47,714 bases of DNA, taken from the NCBI RefSeq assembly GCF_900116285.1, contig NZ_FPAJ01000008.1, positions 1 to 47,714 of the forward strand. Direction: 5' to 3'. Below are positions 35,499 to 44,360 of this stretch, piece after piece. How positions within the stretch are numbered: the stretch's first letter is position 1; each line of letters opens with the position of its first letter. The notes under the pieces were generated by a model. That model searched no databases. It was not told the DNA's origin and saw nothing but the letters and a program-made list of their open reading frames with translations. Source of the DNA: Sulfitobacter marinus. GTDB taxonomy: Bacteria; Pseudomonadota; Alphaproteobacteria; Rhodobacterales; Rhodobacteraceae. Made by a program: the position numbers and the translations under genes.

Positions 35499-37049
35499 CT
35501 AGGCTTTTCCGCCCATGATCCTTGGAACATCATGTAGTTTGGCGTTATGCGCTTTGATCCAGGTAATCGTTTGATCGACAGGCATCGGGTGCGCGATCCC
35601 GAACCCTTGAACATGGTCACAGCCGAGTTGGGCGAGAATAACGTGCTCGCCAACGGTTTCGACACCCTCTGCCAACGTCTCTACACCGAGCCGTTCAGCC
35701 ATGGTGAGGATGGCGCTGATCATGCGCTGCTGTTCAGGGTCACGGTCCGCGCGCAACACAAAGGAGCGGTCGATTTTTATGCGGTTTACGCCAAAACGGC
35801 GGATCGACGTGATCGAGGCATGCCCCGTGCCAAAGTCGTCCAGATCAATCCGGCAACCCAAGTCGCCCAATGCATTGATATTCCGGGTGATCATATCGTC
35901 GGGGGCGCTTGCGACAACGGTTTCAAGTACCTCAATTGCCAGCCTGTCAGCTGTGAGGTCGAAGCGATCCAATTCCCAACTGACTTTTTTGATCAATAAC
36001 GGGTTGCTGAGTTCGGAACCTGCGAAATTCACCCCGATTTGTGGTACATGTAGTCCCGCCGCGTCCCAGCTTTGTACCGCAGCAAAGGCGTGATACATCA
36101 TCATTTCGGCAAGCCGCTCGGTCAGTTCAGCTTGTTCAAGTGCGGGCAGGAAATCAGATGGCAGTAGCATGCCGCGGGTAGGGTGGGACCACCTTGCCAA
36201 TGCTTCGAAACCGCTGATTTGGCCGGTTTCGGTCGATATCTGCGGCTGAAACCAGGGCATGATCTGACCATTCTCAAGCGCTTGCGCGACTTCATCAATC
36301 AGAGCCACTGAATGGGCGGTTGGTGGGATCATACGGTCGGTATAAGCGCGGATGCCCGACGGACCATGGCGGAGTGCCTCTTTCAGGGCGGTCTGCGCAG
36401 CGCCAAGCCAATCTTCACCGGTGTTGCTGGGCGAGCGGGAATTTTGGCAAAAGCCAACAGAGACTGAGACGTAAATAACGGTTCCGTCGATGGAAATCGG
36501 ATCCTCGGACGCACGTTGCAACCGTGCGGCCATTTGGATGCAGAGTTCGAGATCAAGGTGCCGCACAGGATCAAGGCAGACAGCAAAAGTCACATCGTCG
36601 ATGACCCCGACACTGTCTTTGTCACGAAGGGCTGAAATCAGACGCTCGGAAATTTGCATTCGAACCTGATCCGCTGCTGCTTTCCCAAAACGGTTTTGAA
36701 GTTCGGTAAAGTCCTCGATCTCGAAGGAAAAGACGGCGGACTTCCATCCGGTCTCTACCGCTTTTAGAAATACCTGATCGGCCAGATCCTTGAATGCGCT
36801 GGGTTGCAGCAGGCCTCGTACGCCTTCGCGGGCGAGCAGCAGCTGGCTGGGCGATCCATGAAGACTACCTAAGAAGAGATAGGTAAGGGGGATAGCAATG
36901 GCACAGATCAACAACGCCTCTTCGCCACCAAACCAATAGGTGGACAGGCAAAGAGCGGGTAAAAACGCCAATGCCGGCGGGCCGGTCATGATTGTTGAAA
37001 TCCTGCGTCCCAACTGTAGAACTGTTGCCTGCAAACTGCGCGCCATCAT
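35499..37049 (-). CDS. degenerate GGDEF plus EAL domain protein (c-di-GMP phosphodiesterase)
   Basis: A 516-aa inner-membrane protein. Two hydrophobic segments (residues about 25-38 and 45-63) are followed by a GGDEF-like domain (about 85-235) in which the GG(D/E)EF signature is replaced by VIDDV near 149-153, so cyclase activity is not expected. The EAL domain (about 250-505) keeps the key residues: EAL at 282-284, Glu373 in IEVLET, DDFGTG at 404-409, Lys425 in RIKIDRS, and LAEGVET. It should hydrolyse c-di-GMP. The gene stands between yidC and ttcA. Confidence 0.9.
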   Translation of the reverse strand: MMARSLQATVLQLGRRISTIMTGPPALAFLPALCLSTYWFGGEEALLICAIAIPLTYLFLGSLHGSPSQLLLAREGVRGLLQPSAFKDLADQVFLKAVETGWKSAVFSFEIEDFTELQNRFGKAAADQVRMQISERLISALRDKDSVGVIDDVTFAVCLDPVRHLDLELCIQMAARLQRASEDPISIDGTVIYVSVSVGFCQNSRSPSNTGEDWLGAAQTALKEALRHGPSGIRAYTDRMIPPTAHSVALIDEVAQALENGQIMPWFQPQISTETGQISGFEALARWSHPTRGMLLPSDFLPALEQAELTERLAEMMMYHAFAAVQSWDAAGLHVPQIGVNFAGSELSNPLLIKKVSWELDRFDLTADRLAIEVLETVVASAPDDMITRNINALGDLGCRIDLDDFGTGHASITSIRRFGVNRIKIDRSFVLRADRDPEQQRMISAILTMAERLGVETLAEGVETVGEHVILAQLGCDHVQGFGIAHPMPVDQTITWIKAHNAKLHDVPRIMGGKA

Positions 37050-37170
37050 TACATCCCCATCTGACGCGGCTTGCGCGTCGGTGCATTAGCACTAGGGGTC
37101 GGCGGGTATCTGTCAGGTTAATGTTCCTGTTTTCGTCCATCCTGAATGCATAAGATTAGACGAAATTCTG

Positions 37171-37998
37171 CTAGATATTTCGGGTTAGTGCAGCAAAGTC
37201 GAACAGCTTCGGGTCCAACAGGTGGGACGGTCTGGCATTCATCAAGGCGCGAAACATCACCTGACGGCGGCCGGGACTGTTGGCTTCCCAGCCGTCTAGA
37301 ATCGCCTTGACCTGCTGGCGCTGCAGCCCGTCTTGTGACCCGCATAGATCACAAGGAATTATTGGATAATTCATAGCGTTAGAGAATTTTTCGCAATCGG
37401 CTTCGGCGACATGGGCAAGGGGGCGATACACAAAAACATCGCCTTCTTCATTCAGCAGTTTCGGCGGCATCGTCGCAAGGCGGCCGCCATGAAACAAATT
37501 CATGAAAAATGTCTCTAGAATGTCATCGCGGTGATGTCCCAACACCACCGCACTACAACCCTCTTCGCGGGCGATCCGGTACAAATGACCGCGACGTAGA
37601 CGGCTGCATAATGCGCAAAACGTCCGGCCCGCAGGAATTTTATCCATCACAACAGAGTATGTGTCTTGATATTCAATCCGATGCGGAACGCCCATTTTCT
37701 CAAGGAATGCAGGCAAAACGGTCGCAGGGAAATTCGGCTGGCCCTGATCCAGATTGCATGCAATCAATTCGACCGGCAGTAGCCCGCGCCACTTCAGCTC
37801 GTGCAGAATCGCAAGCAACGTATAGCTGTCCTTGCCGCCTGACATGCAAACCAGCCATTTGGCCCCCGGTTCGATCATGCCATATTGTTCAATCGCCTCG
37901 CGCGTGTAGCGCACAAGCCGCTTACGCAGTTTGCGAAACTCGGTGCTTTGGGGGGCACCGTAAAAAAGCGGGTGAATATCGTCAGGTTGATCCAGCAT
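37171..37998 (-). CDS. ttcA: tRNA 2-thiocytidine(32) synthetase TtcA
   Basis: A 275-aa ATP-dependent enzyme that thiolates C32 of certain tRNAs using an iron-sulfur cluster. The PP-loop SGGKDS is at residues 53-58. The cluster-binding cysteine pairs are Cys128/Cys131 (CALC) and Cys216/Cys219 (CDLC). All are present, so it should be active. It is 114 bp after yidD in the same direction. Confidence 0.94.
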   Translation of the reverse strand: MLDQPDDIHPLFYGAPQSTEFRKLRKRLVRYTREAIEQYGMIEPGAKWLVCMSGGKDSYTLLAILHELKWRGLLPVELIACNLDQGQPNFPATVLPAFLEKMGVPHRIEYQDTYSVVMDKIPAGRTFCALCSRLRRGHLYRIAREEGCSAVVLGHHRDDILETFFMNLFHGGRLATMPPKLLNEEGDVFVYRPLAHVAEADCEKFSNAMNYPIIPCDLCGSQDGLQRQQVKAILDGWEANSPGRRQVMFRALMNARPSHLLDPKLFDFAALTRNI

Positions 37999-38112
37999 GA
38001 GCTTGGCTTAGATCAACTGAATGCGCCGATCAAGCGGCGGTTTTGAACCAAGAGGCCATCAGGGTCGTAATTTGCCAGATTGCCTGACTGTAAGGCGCCC
38101 GTAAAAAGGCCG

Positions 38113-38334
38113 CTAATCGGGGACGTTATCAATGCCGCTGCCGCCCCAAGGATGACAGCGCGCAATACGGCGAATGGCAAGCCAGCCGCCCTTGATGCCA
38201 CCATGTTTGCTGAGCGCTTCAAGTGCGTAGGCGCTGCAAGTCGGATGATAGCGGCAGTTTTTGCCAATCCACGGACTGAATACCAAACGGTAGATATGCA
38301 CCGGGACAGCAAGAAGACGCGCGAAAACCGTCAT
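38113..38334 (-). CDS. yidD: membrane protein insertion efficiency factor YidD
   Basis: A 73-aa protein assisting YidC-dependent insertion. The HCP-type sequence IYRLVFSPWIGKNCRYHPTCSAYALEAL and RIARCHPWGGSGIDNVP are diagnostic (three conserved cysteines). It overlaps rnpA by 4 nt (ATGA on the minus strand). Confidence 0.94.
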   Translation of the reverse strand: MTVFARLLAVPVHIYRLVFSPWIGKNCRYHPTCSAYALEALSKHGGIKGGWLAIRRIARCHPWGGSGIDNVPD

Positions 38335-38747
38335 TTCACTTTACCATGCAAGATATCAAGGGCTTTGATGAGATCGGCCTGAAGCTGCGAAAAGGGAATG
38401 CTGGCTGTGGCACCTTGCCGCCCGATCAACACGTAGTCCATGCCGTCGCGCCCGTGGTCTGGCAAGGCCAAACGGGCAATTTCACGCAGACGGCGTTTGG
38501 CGCGATTGCGGGCAACGGCATTGCCGACTTTTTTTGAACAGGTGAATCCAACGCGCATACCCTCTGCTTCGTCCGGGGAGCGTTTGCGCATTTGCAGGAT
38601 AAATCCGGGCATCGCGACGCGGGGCGATCTGGTGGCTCGCTGAAAGTCAGGGCGGTTTTTAAGGGTAGTCAAACGCGAAGAAACCACCGGAAGCGGTTCC
38701 CGTTGGGCGGCGGTTTGGCCATCCATGGGTGCTTCCGGCGGTGTCAT
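38331..38747 (-). CDS. rnpA: ribonuclease P protein component
   Basis: The 138-aa protein subunit of RNase P, which trims the 5' end of tRNA precursors. The RNR motif is visible in VGNAVARNRAKRRLREIAR. The first 20 or so residues are an extension before TLKNRPDFQRA; a start at the second Met (residue 8) is possible. AGGA lies about 10 nt before the chosen ATG. It follows rpmH by 25 nt. Confidence 0.93.
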   Translation of the reverse strand: MTPPEAPMDGQTAAQREPLPVVSSRLTTLKNRPDFQRATRSPRVAMPGFILQMRKRSPDEAEGMRVGFTCSKKVGNAVARNRAKRRLREIARLALPDHGRDGMDYVLIGRQGATASIPFSQLQADLIKALDILHGKVK

Positions 38748-38772
38748 AATTACAAAGTCCTGAAAGCGCGAA

Positions 38773-38907
38773 TTACGCGCTCAGTTCTTTCCGGCCTTGG
38801 GCACGGCGTGCGTTGATGATCTTGCGACCCGCTTTTGTTGCCATACGTGCACGGAAACCGTGGCGCCGCTTGCGCACAAGGTTTGAAGGTTGAAAGGTGC
38901 GTTTCAT
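38773..38907 (-). CDS. rpmH: 50S ribosomal protein L34
   Basis: A 44-aa protein read on the minus strand: [20 protein letters not shown], then [20 protein letters not shown] and ELSA. The start and end match the family exactly. It heads the rpmH-rnpA-yidD unit. The dnaA gene and origin found near rpmH in many bacteria are not present here. Confidence 0.97.
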   Translation of the reverse strand: MKRTFQPSNLVRKRRHGFRARMATKAGRKIINARRAQGRKELSA

Positions 38908-39213
38908 CGCTCCGGCTCCACTTAATACGTTAGATCACACCAGATTCGGCGCGTCACTGTTAATTCAAGCCCTGCCTCTAAAGCTGCTGCGCCCGCAAGT
39001 CAAACCCTTGAGGCCGCAAATTTGGCGAAGCTGTAACAAAAAACGGCGATTTTTCACACCGGGTGTTTCAATTCCGTACTATACGCCTAGTTTTCTGCAA
39101 CATACAGGGTTTTGCGATCAAGCACGCGTGATGTCTCTGTCTGACAGCGGGACCTTGGCCCATCTATAAGGGGCAGTGGCGACATTCACCAACAGAAGAA
39201 GGCGACCCGAGAT
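38908..39213. other. 306-bp divergent gap between rpmH and the TVP38 gene
   Basis: No gene seen. It should contain the promoters of both divergent units. The rpmH side has a TTGACT-17-TAGAGG candidate. I saw no DnaA-box cluster (TTATCCACA-like), so it is not an origin. Confidence 0.5.
38975..39003 (-). promoter_or_regulatory. candidate rpmH promoter
   Basis: On the minus strand TTGACT (39003-38998), 17 bp, TAGAGG (38980-38975), giving a leader of about 60 nt. A second weaker pair (GTGACG...TCTAAC) lies closer to the gene. Confidence 0.35.
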
Positions 39214-39948
39214 ATGGTAGATCAGACAGACAGCAAATCCGCATGGGCTGGTTATTTGCCCATCGCTGTGATCGTCCTTGTGGCGGTCGTCGGTTTTTTT
39301 ACGCTGGGTGATTACCTAAGCTTTGAGACGTTGCGCGACAATAACGAGGCCTTGATCGCCTTTCGGGATACGCATTACGGGCTGACTGTCATTGTCTTTA
39401 TTGCGACCTATATCTTGATTGTGGGGTTTTCTTTGCCTGGTGCAGGGATCGCCACGATCACCGGAGGGTTCCTGTTTGGCACCGTTTTCGGTGTGCTTAT
39501 TAATGTAACGGGGGCCACGGTCGGGGCTGTTGTAATCTTCTTGGCGGCGCGGATGGGCTTTGGTGAAAAGCTCAAGGCGCGCATGGATGCGTCCGAGGGT
39601 ATGGTGCGTAAAATTAAAGAGGGGATCGATAATAACCAGTGGTCAATGTTGTTCTTCATCCGGTTGGTGCCCGCAGTGCCTTTTTTCGTGGCCAATCTGA
39701 TACCGGCATTTCTGGGTGTGATGCTGTACCGTTTCGTGATCTCCACCTTCTTGGGAATTATCCCCGGCTCGTTGGTCTATACGTCCGTTGGTTCGGGCTT
39801 AGGCGCGGTGTTCGCCCGTGGTGAGACACCCAACTTCGGCATTATATTCGAGCCCTATATATTGTTTCCTATCCTTGGCCTCTGCGCGCTGTCACTCCTT
39901 CCCATTATACTGAAAGCCGTCACCGGCAAAAAGGAACTGCTGAAATGA
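39214..39948 (+). CDS. TVP38/TMEM64-family (DedA-like) membrane protein
   Basis: A 244-aa integral membrane protein of the SNARE-associated/VTT family. Family marks are GFSLPGAGIATITGGFLFGTVFGVLINVTGATVGAVVIFLAAR (residues about 69-112, helical hairpin with Gly-rich core) and the later FFIRLVPAVPFFVANLIPAFLGV with the conserved Arg. Relatives act as lipid scramblases or flippases. It overlaps the next gene by 4 nt. The pairing with a flavoprotein of this type is recurrent in bacteria as I recall. Confidence 0.87.
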   Translation: MVDQTDSKSAWAGYLPIAVIVLVAVVGFFTLGDYLSFETLRDNNEALIAFRDTHYGLTVIVFIATYILIVGFSLPGAGIATITGGFLFGTVFGVLINVTGATVGAVVIFLAARMGFGEKLKARMDASEGMVRKIKEGIDNNQWSMLFFIRLVPAVPFFVANLIPAFLGVMLYRFVISTFLGIIPGSLVYTSVGSGLGAVFARGETPNFGIIFEPYILFPILGLCALSLLPIILKAVTGKKELLK

Positions 39949-41363
39949 ACCGTATTAAAACCGACCTTTTGATCATTGGTGCGGGGTCTGGCGGATTGTC
40001 TGTTGCTGCAGGTGCCGCGCAAATGGGGGCGGACGTTGTCTTGCTTGAGGGGCATAAAATGGGCGGCGATTGTCTGAACTATGGCTGTGTCCCCTCAAAA
40101 GCGCTGATTGCGACGGGTAAGGTCGCATATGGCCAACGGCATTCGGAACAGTTTGGCGTCGCAAACGGTACCGGTGATGTGGATTATGCAGCGGCCAAGG
40201 ACCACGTGGCCGATGTGATCGCGCAGATTGCCCCCGTAGACAGCCAGGAACGGTTCGAGGGGTTCGGTGTCAACGTGATCCGCGAATTCGGGCGCTTTAT
40301 CTCGAAGGATGAGGTGCAGGCGGGGGATACGATCATCAAAGCGCGCCGTATCGTGATTGCGACGGGATCATCGCCGCTGGTGCCGCCGATTCCGGGGCTG
40401 GACAAAACCCCGCACGAGACGAATGAAACCTTGTTCGAATTGCGCGAAAAGCCCGATCATTTGCTGATTATCGGCGGCGGCCCCATCGGGATGGAAATGG
40501 CTCAGGCGCATATTCGTATGGGCTGCCAAGTGACGGTGATTGAGGGTAGCAAGGCGCTGGCCAAAGATGATCCCGAAACGGCTGCAATCGTGCTGCAATC
40601 GCTTAAGGACGAAGGTGTCGAGATCGCAGAGGGGGCTGAGGCCGCCGAGATCAACGGCGATGTCGGTGCGATTAAGGTCAAAACCAAAGATGGCCGCCTG
40701 TTCAAAGGATCACACCTGCTGGTTGCCGTGGGGCGCAAGACGAACACGGATAAGCTTGACCTAGAGAAAGCCGGAATCGAGCCTACCAAGAACGGCATCA
40801 AGGTGGATGCATCGCTGCGCACGACCAATCGCAAGGTTTATGCAATTGGCGATGTGGCGGGGGGGATGCAATTCACCCATGTCGCGGGCTATCACGCAGG
40901 CGTGGTGATCCGGTCGCTGATGTTTGCGATCCCGTCCAAGGCCAAGGCCGCGCATATTCCTTGGGCGACATATACCGACCCTGAATTGTCGCAGGTCGGC
41001 CTGACCGAGGCACAAGCGAAGGATGAACATGGGGACAGGGTCGAGGTCGTACGTTTTCACTACAATCACAACGACCGCGCCATTGCTGAGCGTAAAACCA
41101 AGGGGCTTATCAAGGTCATGGTGGTCAAAGGCCGGCCCGTTGGCGTCAGCATTGTCGGCTATCAGGCGGGCGAGCTGATCAATCTGTGGGCATTGGCACT
41201 GGCAAATAACATGAAAATGAGCCAGATTGCAGGCATGGTTGCACCGTACCCCACGATTGGCGAAGTCAATAAACGCGCGGCAGGGGCCTATTTCTCGCCG
41301 CGGCTCTTTGAAAGCGATCTGGTCAAAACCGTCGTGCGATTGGTGCAACGGTTCATCCCCTAG
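39945..41363 (+). CDS. dihydrolipoamide-dehydrogenase/mercuric-reductase-like flavoprotein
   Basis: A 472-aa pyridine-nucleotide-disulfide oxidoreductase. FAD motif GAGSGGLS (residues 12-19), redox disulfide Cys43/Cys48 in GGDCLNYGCVPSK, NAD(P)H motif GGGPIGMEMA and second FAD motif AIGDVAGG are all present. At the C terminus the usual His of HPT.xE is not found: the sequence reads VAPYPTIGEVNKRAAG, with Ala/Tyr around the site and the Glu kept. No N-terminal metal-binding domain, so not a true MerA. The ATG lies within the TVP38 stop, so it is probably translated with that membrane protein. Substrate unknown. Confidence 0.9.
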   Translation: MNRIKTDLLIIGAGSGGLSVAAGAAQMGADVVLLEGHKMGGDCLNYGCVPSKALIATGKVAYGQRHSEQFGVANGTGDVDYAAAKDHVADVIAQIAPVDSQERFEGFGVNVIREFGRFISKDEVQAGDTIIKARRIVIATGSSPLVPPIPGLDKTPHETNETLFELREKPDHLLIIGGGPIGMEMAQAHIRMGCQVTVIEGSKALAKDDPETAAIVLQSLKDEGVEIAEGAEAAEINGDVGAIKVKTKDGRLFKGSHLLVAVGRKTNTDKLDLEKAGIEPTKNGIKVDASLRTTNRKVYAIGDVAGGMQFTHVAGYHAGVVIRSLMFAIPSKAKAAHIPWATYTDPELSQVGLTEAQAKDEHGDRVEVVRFHYNHNDRAIAERKTKGLIKVMVVKGRPVGVSIVGYQAGELINLWALALANNMKMSQIAGMVAPYPTIGEVNKRAAGAYFSPRLFESDLVKTVVRLVQRFIP

Positions 41364-41375
41364 GGTCTGCCGCGC

Positions 41376-42761
41376 ATGTTGAAATCCTTTTCAGGCCGAT
41401 TGCTTATTCTGACCACCATCTTTGTGATGTTGGCCGAAGTCCTGATCTTTGTTCCGACCATTGCGCGCTTTCGCGAAGAATATCTGATGAACCGGCTTGA
41501 ACGGGCGCAGATTGCATCGCTTACATTGCTGGCCAATGACATGATTGATCCCGCGCTTGAGGCCGAGCTGTTAAGGACGGCCGAGGTATTCAACGTGGTG
41601 TTGCGGCGTGACGAAGTGCGGCAATTGGTGCTGTCATCGCCCATGCCGCAGTCGATTATCAACACATACGATCTGCGCGATTCTGCGCCGCTGATTTTGA
41701 TCAAAGACGCATTCATGCAATTGGCCGACACGCGGGATGGTGTGATCCGGGTGATCGGTGCGCCGGTTCAGGATGCGGGGAGTTCGATCGAAATTACCAT
41801 GCAAACCGTGCCCCTGCGCGACGCAATGATTGATTATGGCCTTCGCATTTTGCTGCTGTCTGCCGTGATCTCGATCATCACTGCATCACTGCTGTTCGTC
41901 GCGTTGCGGGTGTTGTTGTTGAAACCGATCAAGGGCGTCGTTGGCCATATGCAAAACTATGCGCTGGCCCCCGAAGACGCGCGCCGCATTATCACGCCCT
42001 CGGCCGGTGTGACCGAGGTGCGCGAGGCCGAGGAAGCCTTGATGAAGCTTGAGACGGATCTGACCCAAGCTTTGCGCCAGAAAGAACGGCTGGCGCAGTT
42101 GGGGCAGGCGGTCAGCAAGGTCAGCCATGACTTGCGCAATATTCTCACTACCGCGCAATTGTTCACCGACCGTATCGAGATGTCCGAGGACCCCAGCGTG
42201 AAGCGGATGGCACCCAAGCTGGTTAGCTCTATCACCCGTGCTGTGCACCTGTGCGAATCAACGCTGGCCTTTGGCAAGGCCGAAGAGCCCAGCCCGACCC
42301 TGACGGTCACCGCGTTGGATCACATCGTACAAGATGTGGTGGACAGTGAACGTTTGGCCACGGACGGTGCCGCTATCAACTTTGTGCTGGATGTCCCTGC
42401 AAATCTTAAGGTGCGCGCTGACCCTGAACATTTGTTTCGCGTGCTGTCCAATTTGGTTCGCAACGCACGTCAGGCCATTGCCGCCACAGGGCAGGGGGGA
42501 GAGATCCGCCTGACCGCCAAAGATCGGCCGGATTATTGGGTGATAGATGTCCAAGATGACGGGCCCGGCCTGCCGCCAAAGGCGCAAGAGCATCTTTTCA
42601 CCGCGTTTCGCGGTGGCGCGCGCAAGGGCGGCTCCGGTCTTGGGCTTGCCATAGCGGCCGAGTTGGTGCGCGGTCACGGCGGTACGCTTGAACTCAAGGA
42701 AACGGGCACATCGGGGACAGTTTTTCGCATATCACTACCCAAAGGCGATGGTACTTTTTAG
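41376..42761 (+). CDS. sensor histidine kinase, orphan
   Basis: A 461-aa inner-membrane kinase. TM1 is at about 8-28, a periplasmic region at 29-152, TM2 at about 155-178, a HAMP-like linker and then the H box with His251 (SKVSHDLRNILT). The ATPase domain has the N box around Asn363 (NLVRNARQAI), G1 QDDGPGLP (393-400) and G2 GSGLGLA (419-425). The sequence resembles HWE-independent, HisKA-type kinases. No response regulator lies beside it. It begins 12 nt after the flavoprotein stop, which may make it part of that operon. Confidence 0.9.
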   Translation: MLKSFSGRLLILTTIFVMLAEVLIFVPTIARFREEYLMNRLERAQIASLTLLANDMIDPALEAELLRTAEVFNVVLRRDEVRQLVLSSPMPQSIINTYDLRDSAPLILIKDAFMQLADTRDGVIRVIGAPVQDAGSSIEITMQTVPLRDAMIDYGLRILLLSAVISIITASLLFVALRVLLLKPIKGVVGHMQNYALAPEDARRIITPSAGVTEVREAEEALMKLETDLTQALRQKERLAQLGQAVSKVSHDLRNILTTAQLFTDRIEMSEDPSVKRMAPKLVSSITRAVHLCESTLAFGKAEEPSPTLTVTALDHIVQDVVDSERLATDGAAINFVLDVPANLKVRADPEHLFRVLSNLVRNARQAIAATGQGGEIRLTAKDRPDYWVIDVQDDGPGLPPKAQEHLFTAFRGGARKGGSGLGLAIAAELVRGHGGTLELKETGTSGTVFRISLPKGDGTF

Positions 42762-42839
42762 GTCAATTGCAGGAAATTGCAGTTCAGGCCAAACAAGGGG
42801 TTGCAAAGCGCGGCACCCAGAACTAAACCGCGCCGTAGT

Positions 42840-42916
42840 GCACCCGTAGCTCAGCTGGATAGAGTACCTGACTACGAATCAGGGGGTCAGAGGTTCGAAT
42901 CCTCTCGGGTGCACCA
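42840..42916 (+). tRNA. tRNA-Arg (ACG anticodon)
   Basis: All cloverleaf elements are present: acceptor GCACCCG/CGGGTGC (42840-42846, 42906-42912), D-arm with AGCTCAGCTGGATAGAG, anticodon stem CCTGA/TCAGG with loop CTACGAA (anticodon ACG at 42874-42876), T-loop GTTCGAATC, discriminator A and an encoded CCA at 42914-42916. The first base A is normally deaminated to inosine, reading CGU, CGC and CGA. Confidence 0.97.
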
Positions 42917-43346
42917 TTGTTCTCTCTCTGTCGAATGTAGACATAACTTGCTTTTTTGAGCGATAATTTTGCCTTTTACGGGTTAATCCATTATCCGATG
43001 ACGGTTTTAATTAATACGCTCTCCTTGGAGTGATGCGGCCATCAACGCCGTATCCCCGATGGGGAAAATAACCGAAACCGGACTTTGCCACTGCGTTCGA
43101 CCGCTGCGCTGCAGCTTCCCGAAAGCGAACGTTGGTGCAGAGTGCAAAATTTTACCCAGTGGATGTCGCCTACGCGGACGAAGTTGCTGTCGACACTTTT
43201 GGTTTGAACGGCCGCTACCCTCGCCTTTCGCCAGCCGCAAAAAACGCCAACGAGAATAAGAACATCACTGTGGTCTGCATACGTGACACCATGGTGTTAA
43301 AACATAGGACTGGGCCAACTAGGTCATACATTTGGTTGTCGAGACA
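42917..43346. other. 430-bp region without a supported gene, after tRNA-Arg
   Basis: Open frames here are short and have no recognisable product. A stretch around 43080-43150 (GCTTCCCGAAAGCGAACGTT and flanks) looks like the low-complexity intergenic sequence common in this lineage. No terminator or attachment repeat was recognised. Confidence 0.45.
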
Positions 43347-44246
43347 CTACTTCAAAACGGCGGGGAACCCATCCGATCCAGCCAAAAAGTCCAGAAAACT
43401 TCTTACCTTGGCAGGCAGATAACTACGATCAGCGTAAATGGCCTGAATATGCAATTTCGGCCATGCTACGTTTGGCAACACGGCTTCAAGTCGATCGTCT
43501 TTCACGTCGTCTTGGGCGGCCCAGTTCGGAAGCATGGCAAAGCCCATTCCAGCTACAGCTGCTTGATGAAGAATGCTTTCGTTGGAGCTTACCAAAATTG
43601 GCCTGAGTTTGACATCAATCCCGTCTTCGCCGCCAAACTTGAGCCGCCCGTCCGCGGCAACTTGAGAATACGCAAGCATCGGGGCGTTGTTCAGATCTGC
43701 CGAGGTCTCGGGGCGGCCAAAGCGGTCCAAAAATGAAGGGGCCGCCAACAGCTGAAACGTCACCTCTGCCAGTTTTCGCGCGATCAGCCCTTCGTCCAAC
43801 TTGAACGCAACACGCAGCGCTAAATCAACGCCTTCTTCGACCATGTTGATTTTGCGGCCGCTGAGGTCGACATCAAAAGTCACATGCGGGTTTTGCTGAT
43901 GATAAGCGGTTAGAATTTTCGCAAAGGCCGGATTCGACATCCAGACGGGCACCGACATTCTGAGCGTACCGCGCGGTGACAGTCTGTCGGAGGTTAATTG
44001 CGCCTCAGCTTCGGCCAGCCCGTCAAGCAAAGGGCGGATCGTCAGCAAATACTGCGCGCCCGCCTCGGTCAGGCTTACGTTCCTGCTATTGCGATTGAGC
44101 AGGCGTGCGCCGACGCGCGCCTCCACATGTTTGACGTGTTTGCTGGTCATCGCGGGGGAAATATTAAGGCGCTCTGCAACGGCTGAGAAGTTCTTGTGCT
44201 CTGCGACTTCGGCAAAAACACGCAGGCTTAAAAGTGTATCCATCAT
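43347..44246 (-). CDS. LysR-family transcriptional regulator
   Basis: A 299-aa regulator. The winged helix-turn-helix is at residues about 4-62 (LLSLRVFAEVAEHKNFSAVAERLNISPAMTSKHVKHVE), and the rest is a substrate-binding-like effector domain, the length normal for the family. The start is one of the tandem ATG codons at 44246/44243; the TTG just before is less likely. It is divergent from doxX with a 114-bp gap, the classic LysR arrangement, so it probably controls the doxX-VOC-b561-MsrQ genes. The inducer is not known. Confidence 0.92.
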   Translation of the reverse strand: MMDTLLSLRVFAEVAEHKNFSAVAERLNISPAMTSKHVKHVEARVGARLLNRNSRNVSLTEAGAQYLLTIRPLLDGLAEAEAQLTSDRLSPRGTLRMSVPVWMSNPAFAKILTAYHQQNPHVTFDVDLSGRKINMVEEGVDLALRVAFKLDEGLIARKLAEVTFQLLAAPSFLDRFGRPETSADLNNAPMLAYSQVAADGRLKFGGEDGIDVKLRPILVSSNESILHQAAVAGMGFAMLPNWAAQDDVKDDRLEAVLPNVAWPKLHIQAIYADRSYLPAKVRSFLDFLAGSDGFPAVLK

Positions 44247-44259
44247 CAACTCACAGTAA

Positions 44260-44272
44260 ATGGTGCCTCCAT
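44260..44272. promoter_or_regulatory. possible LysR operator in the divergent gap
   Basis: ATGG-TGCCT-CCAT is a small dyad, and T44261 and A44273 fit the loose T-N11-A pattern of LysR sites. It lies 14 nt from the LysR start. A second AT-rich dyad (ATTAT...ATAAT, 44304-44323) lies nearer doxX. Confidence 0.25.
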
Positions 44273-44360
44273 AAATAACCTAATGATGGCGCGACGGGAA
44301 CCTATTATTCATATCCTCATAATCAAACACTGCAACAGCAGCTTTAGGAAAGAGAACGAC

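Noticed and set aside
38908..39213. Replication origin next to rpmH
   Set aside because: No dnaA gene, no DnaA-box cluster and no AT-rich unwinding region were seen. In this lineage rpmH need not mark the origin.
43059..43346. Small plus-strand frames after tRNA-Arg as genes
   Set aside because: They overlap each other in different frames, lack ribosome-binding sites and encode no recognisable sequence.
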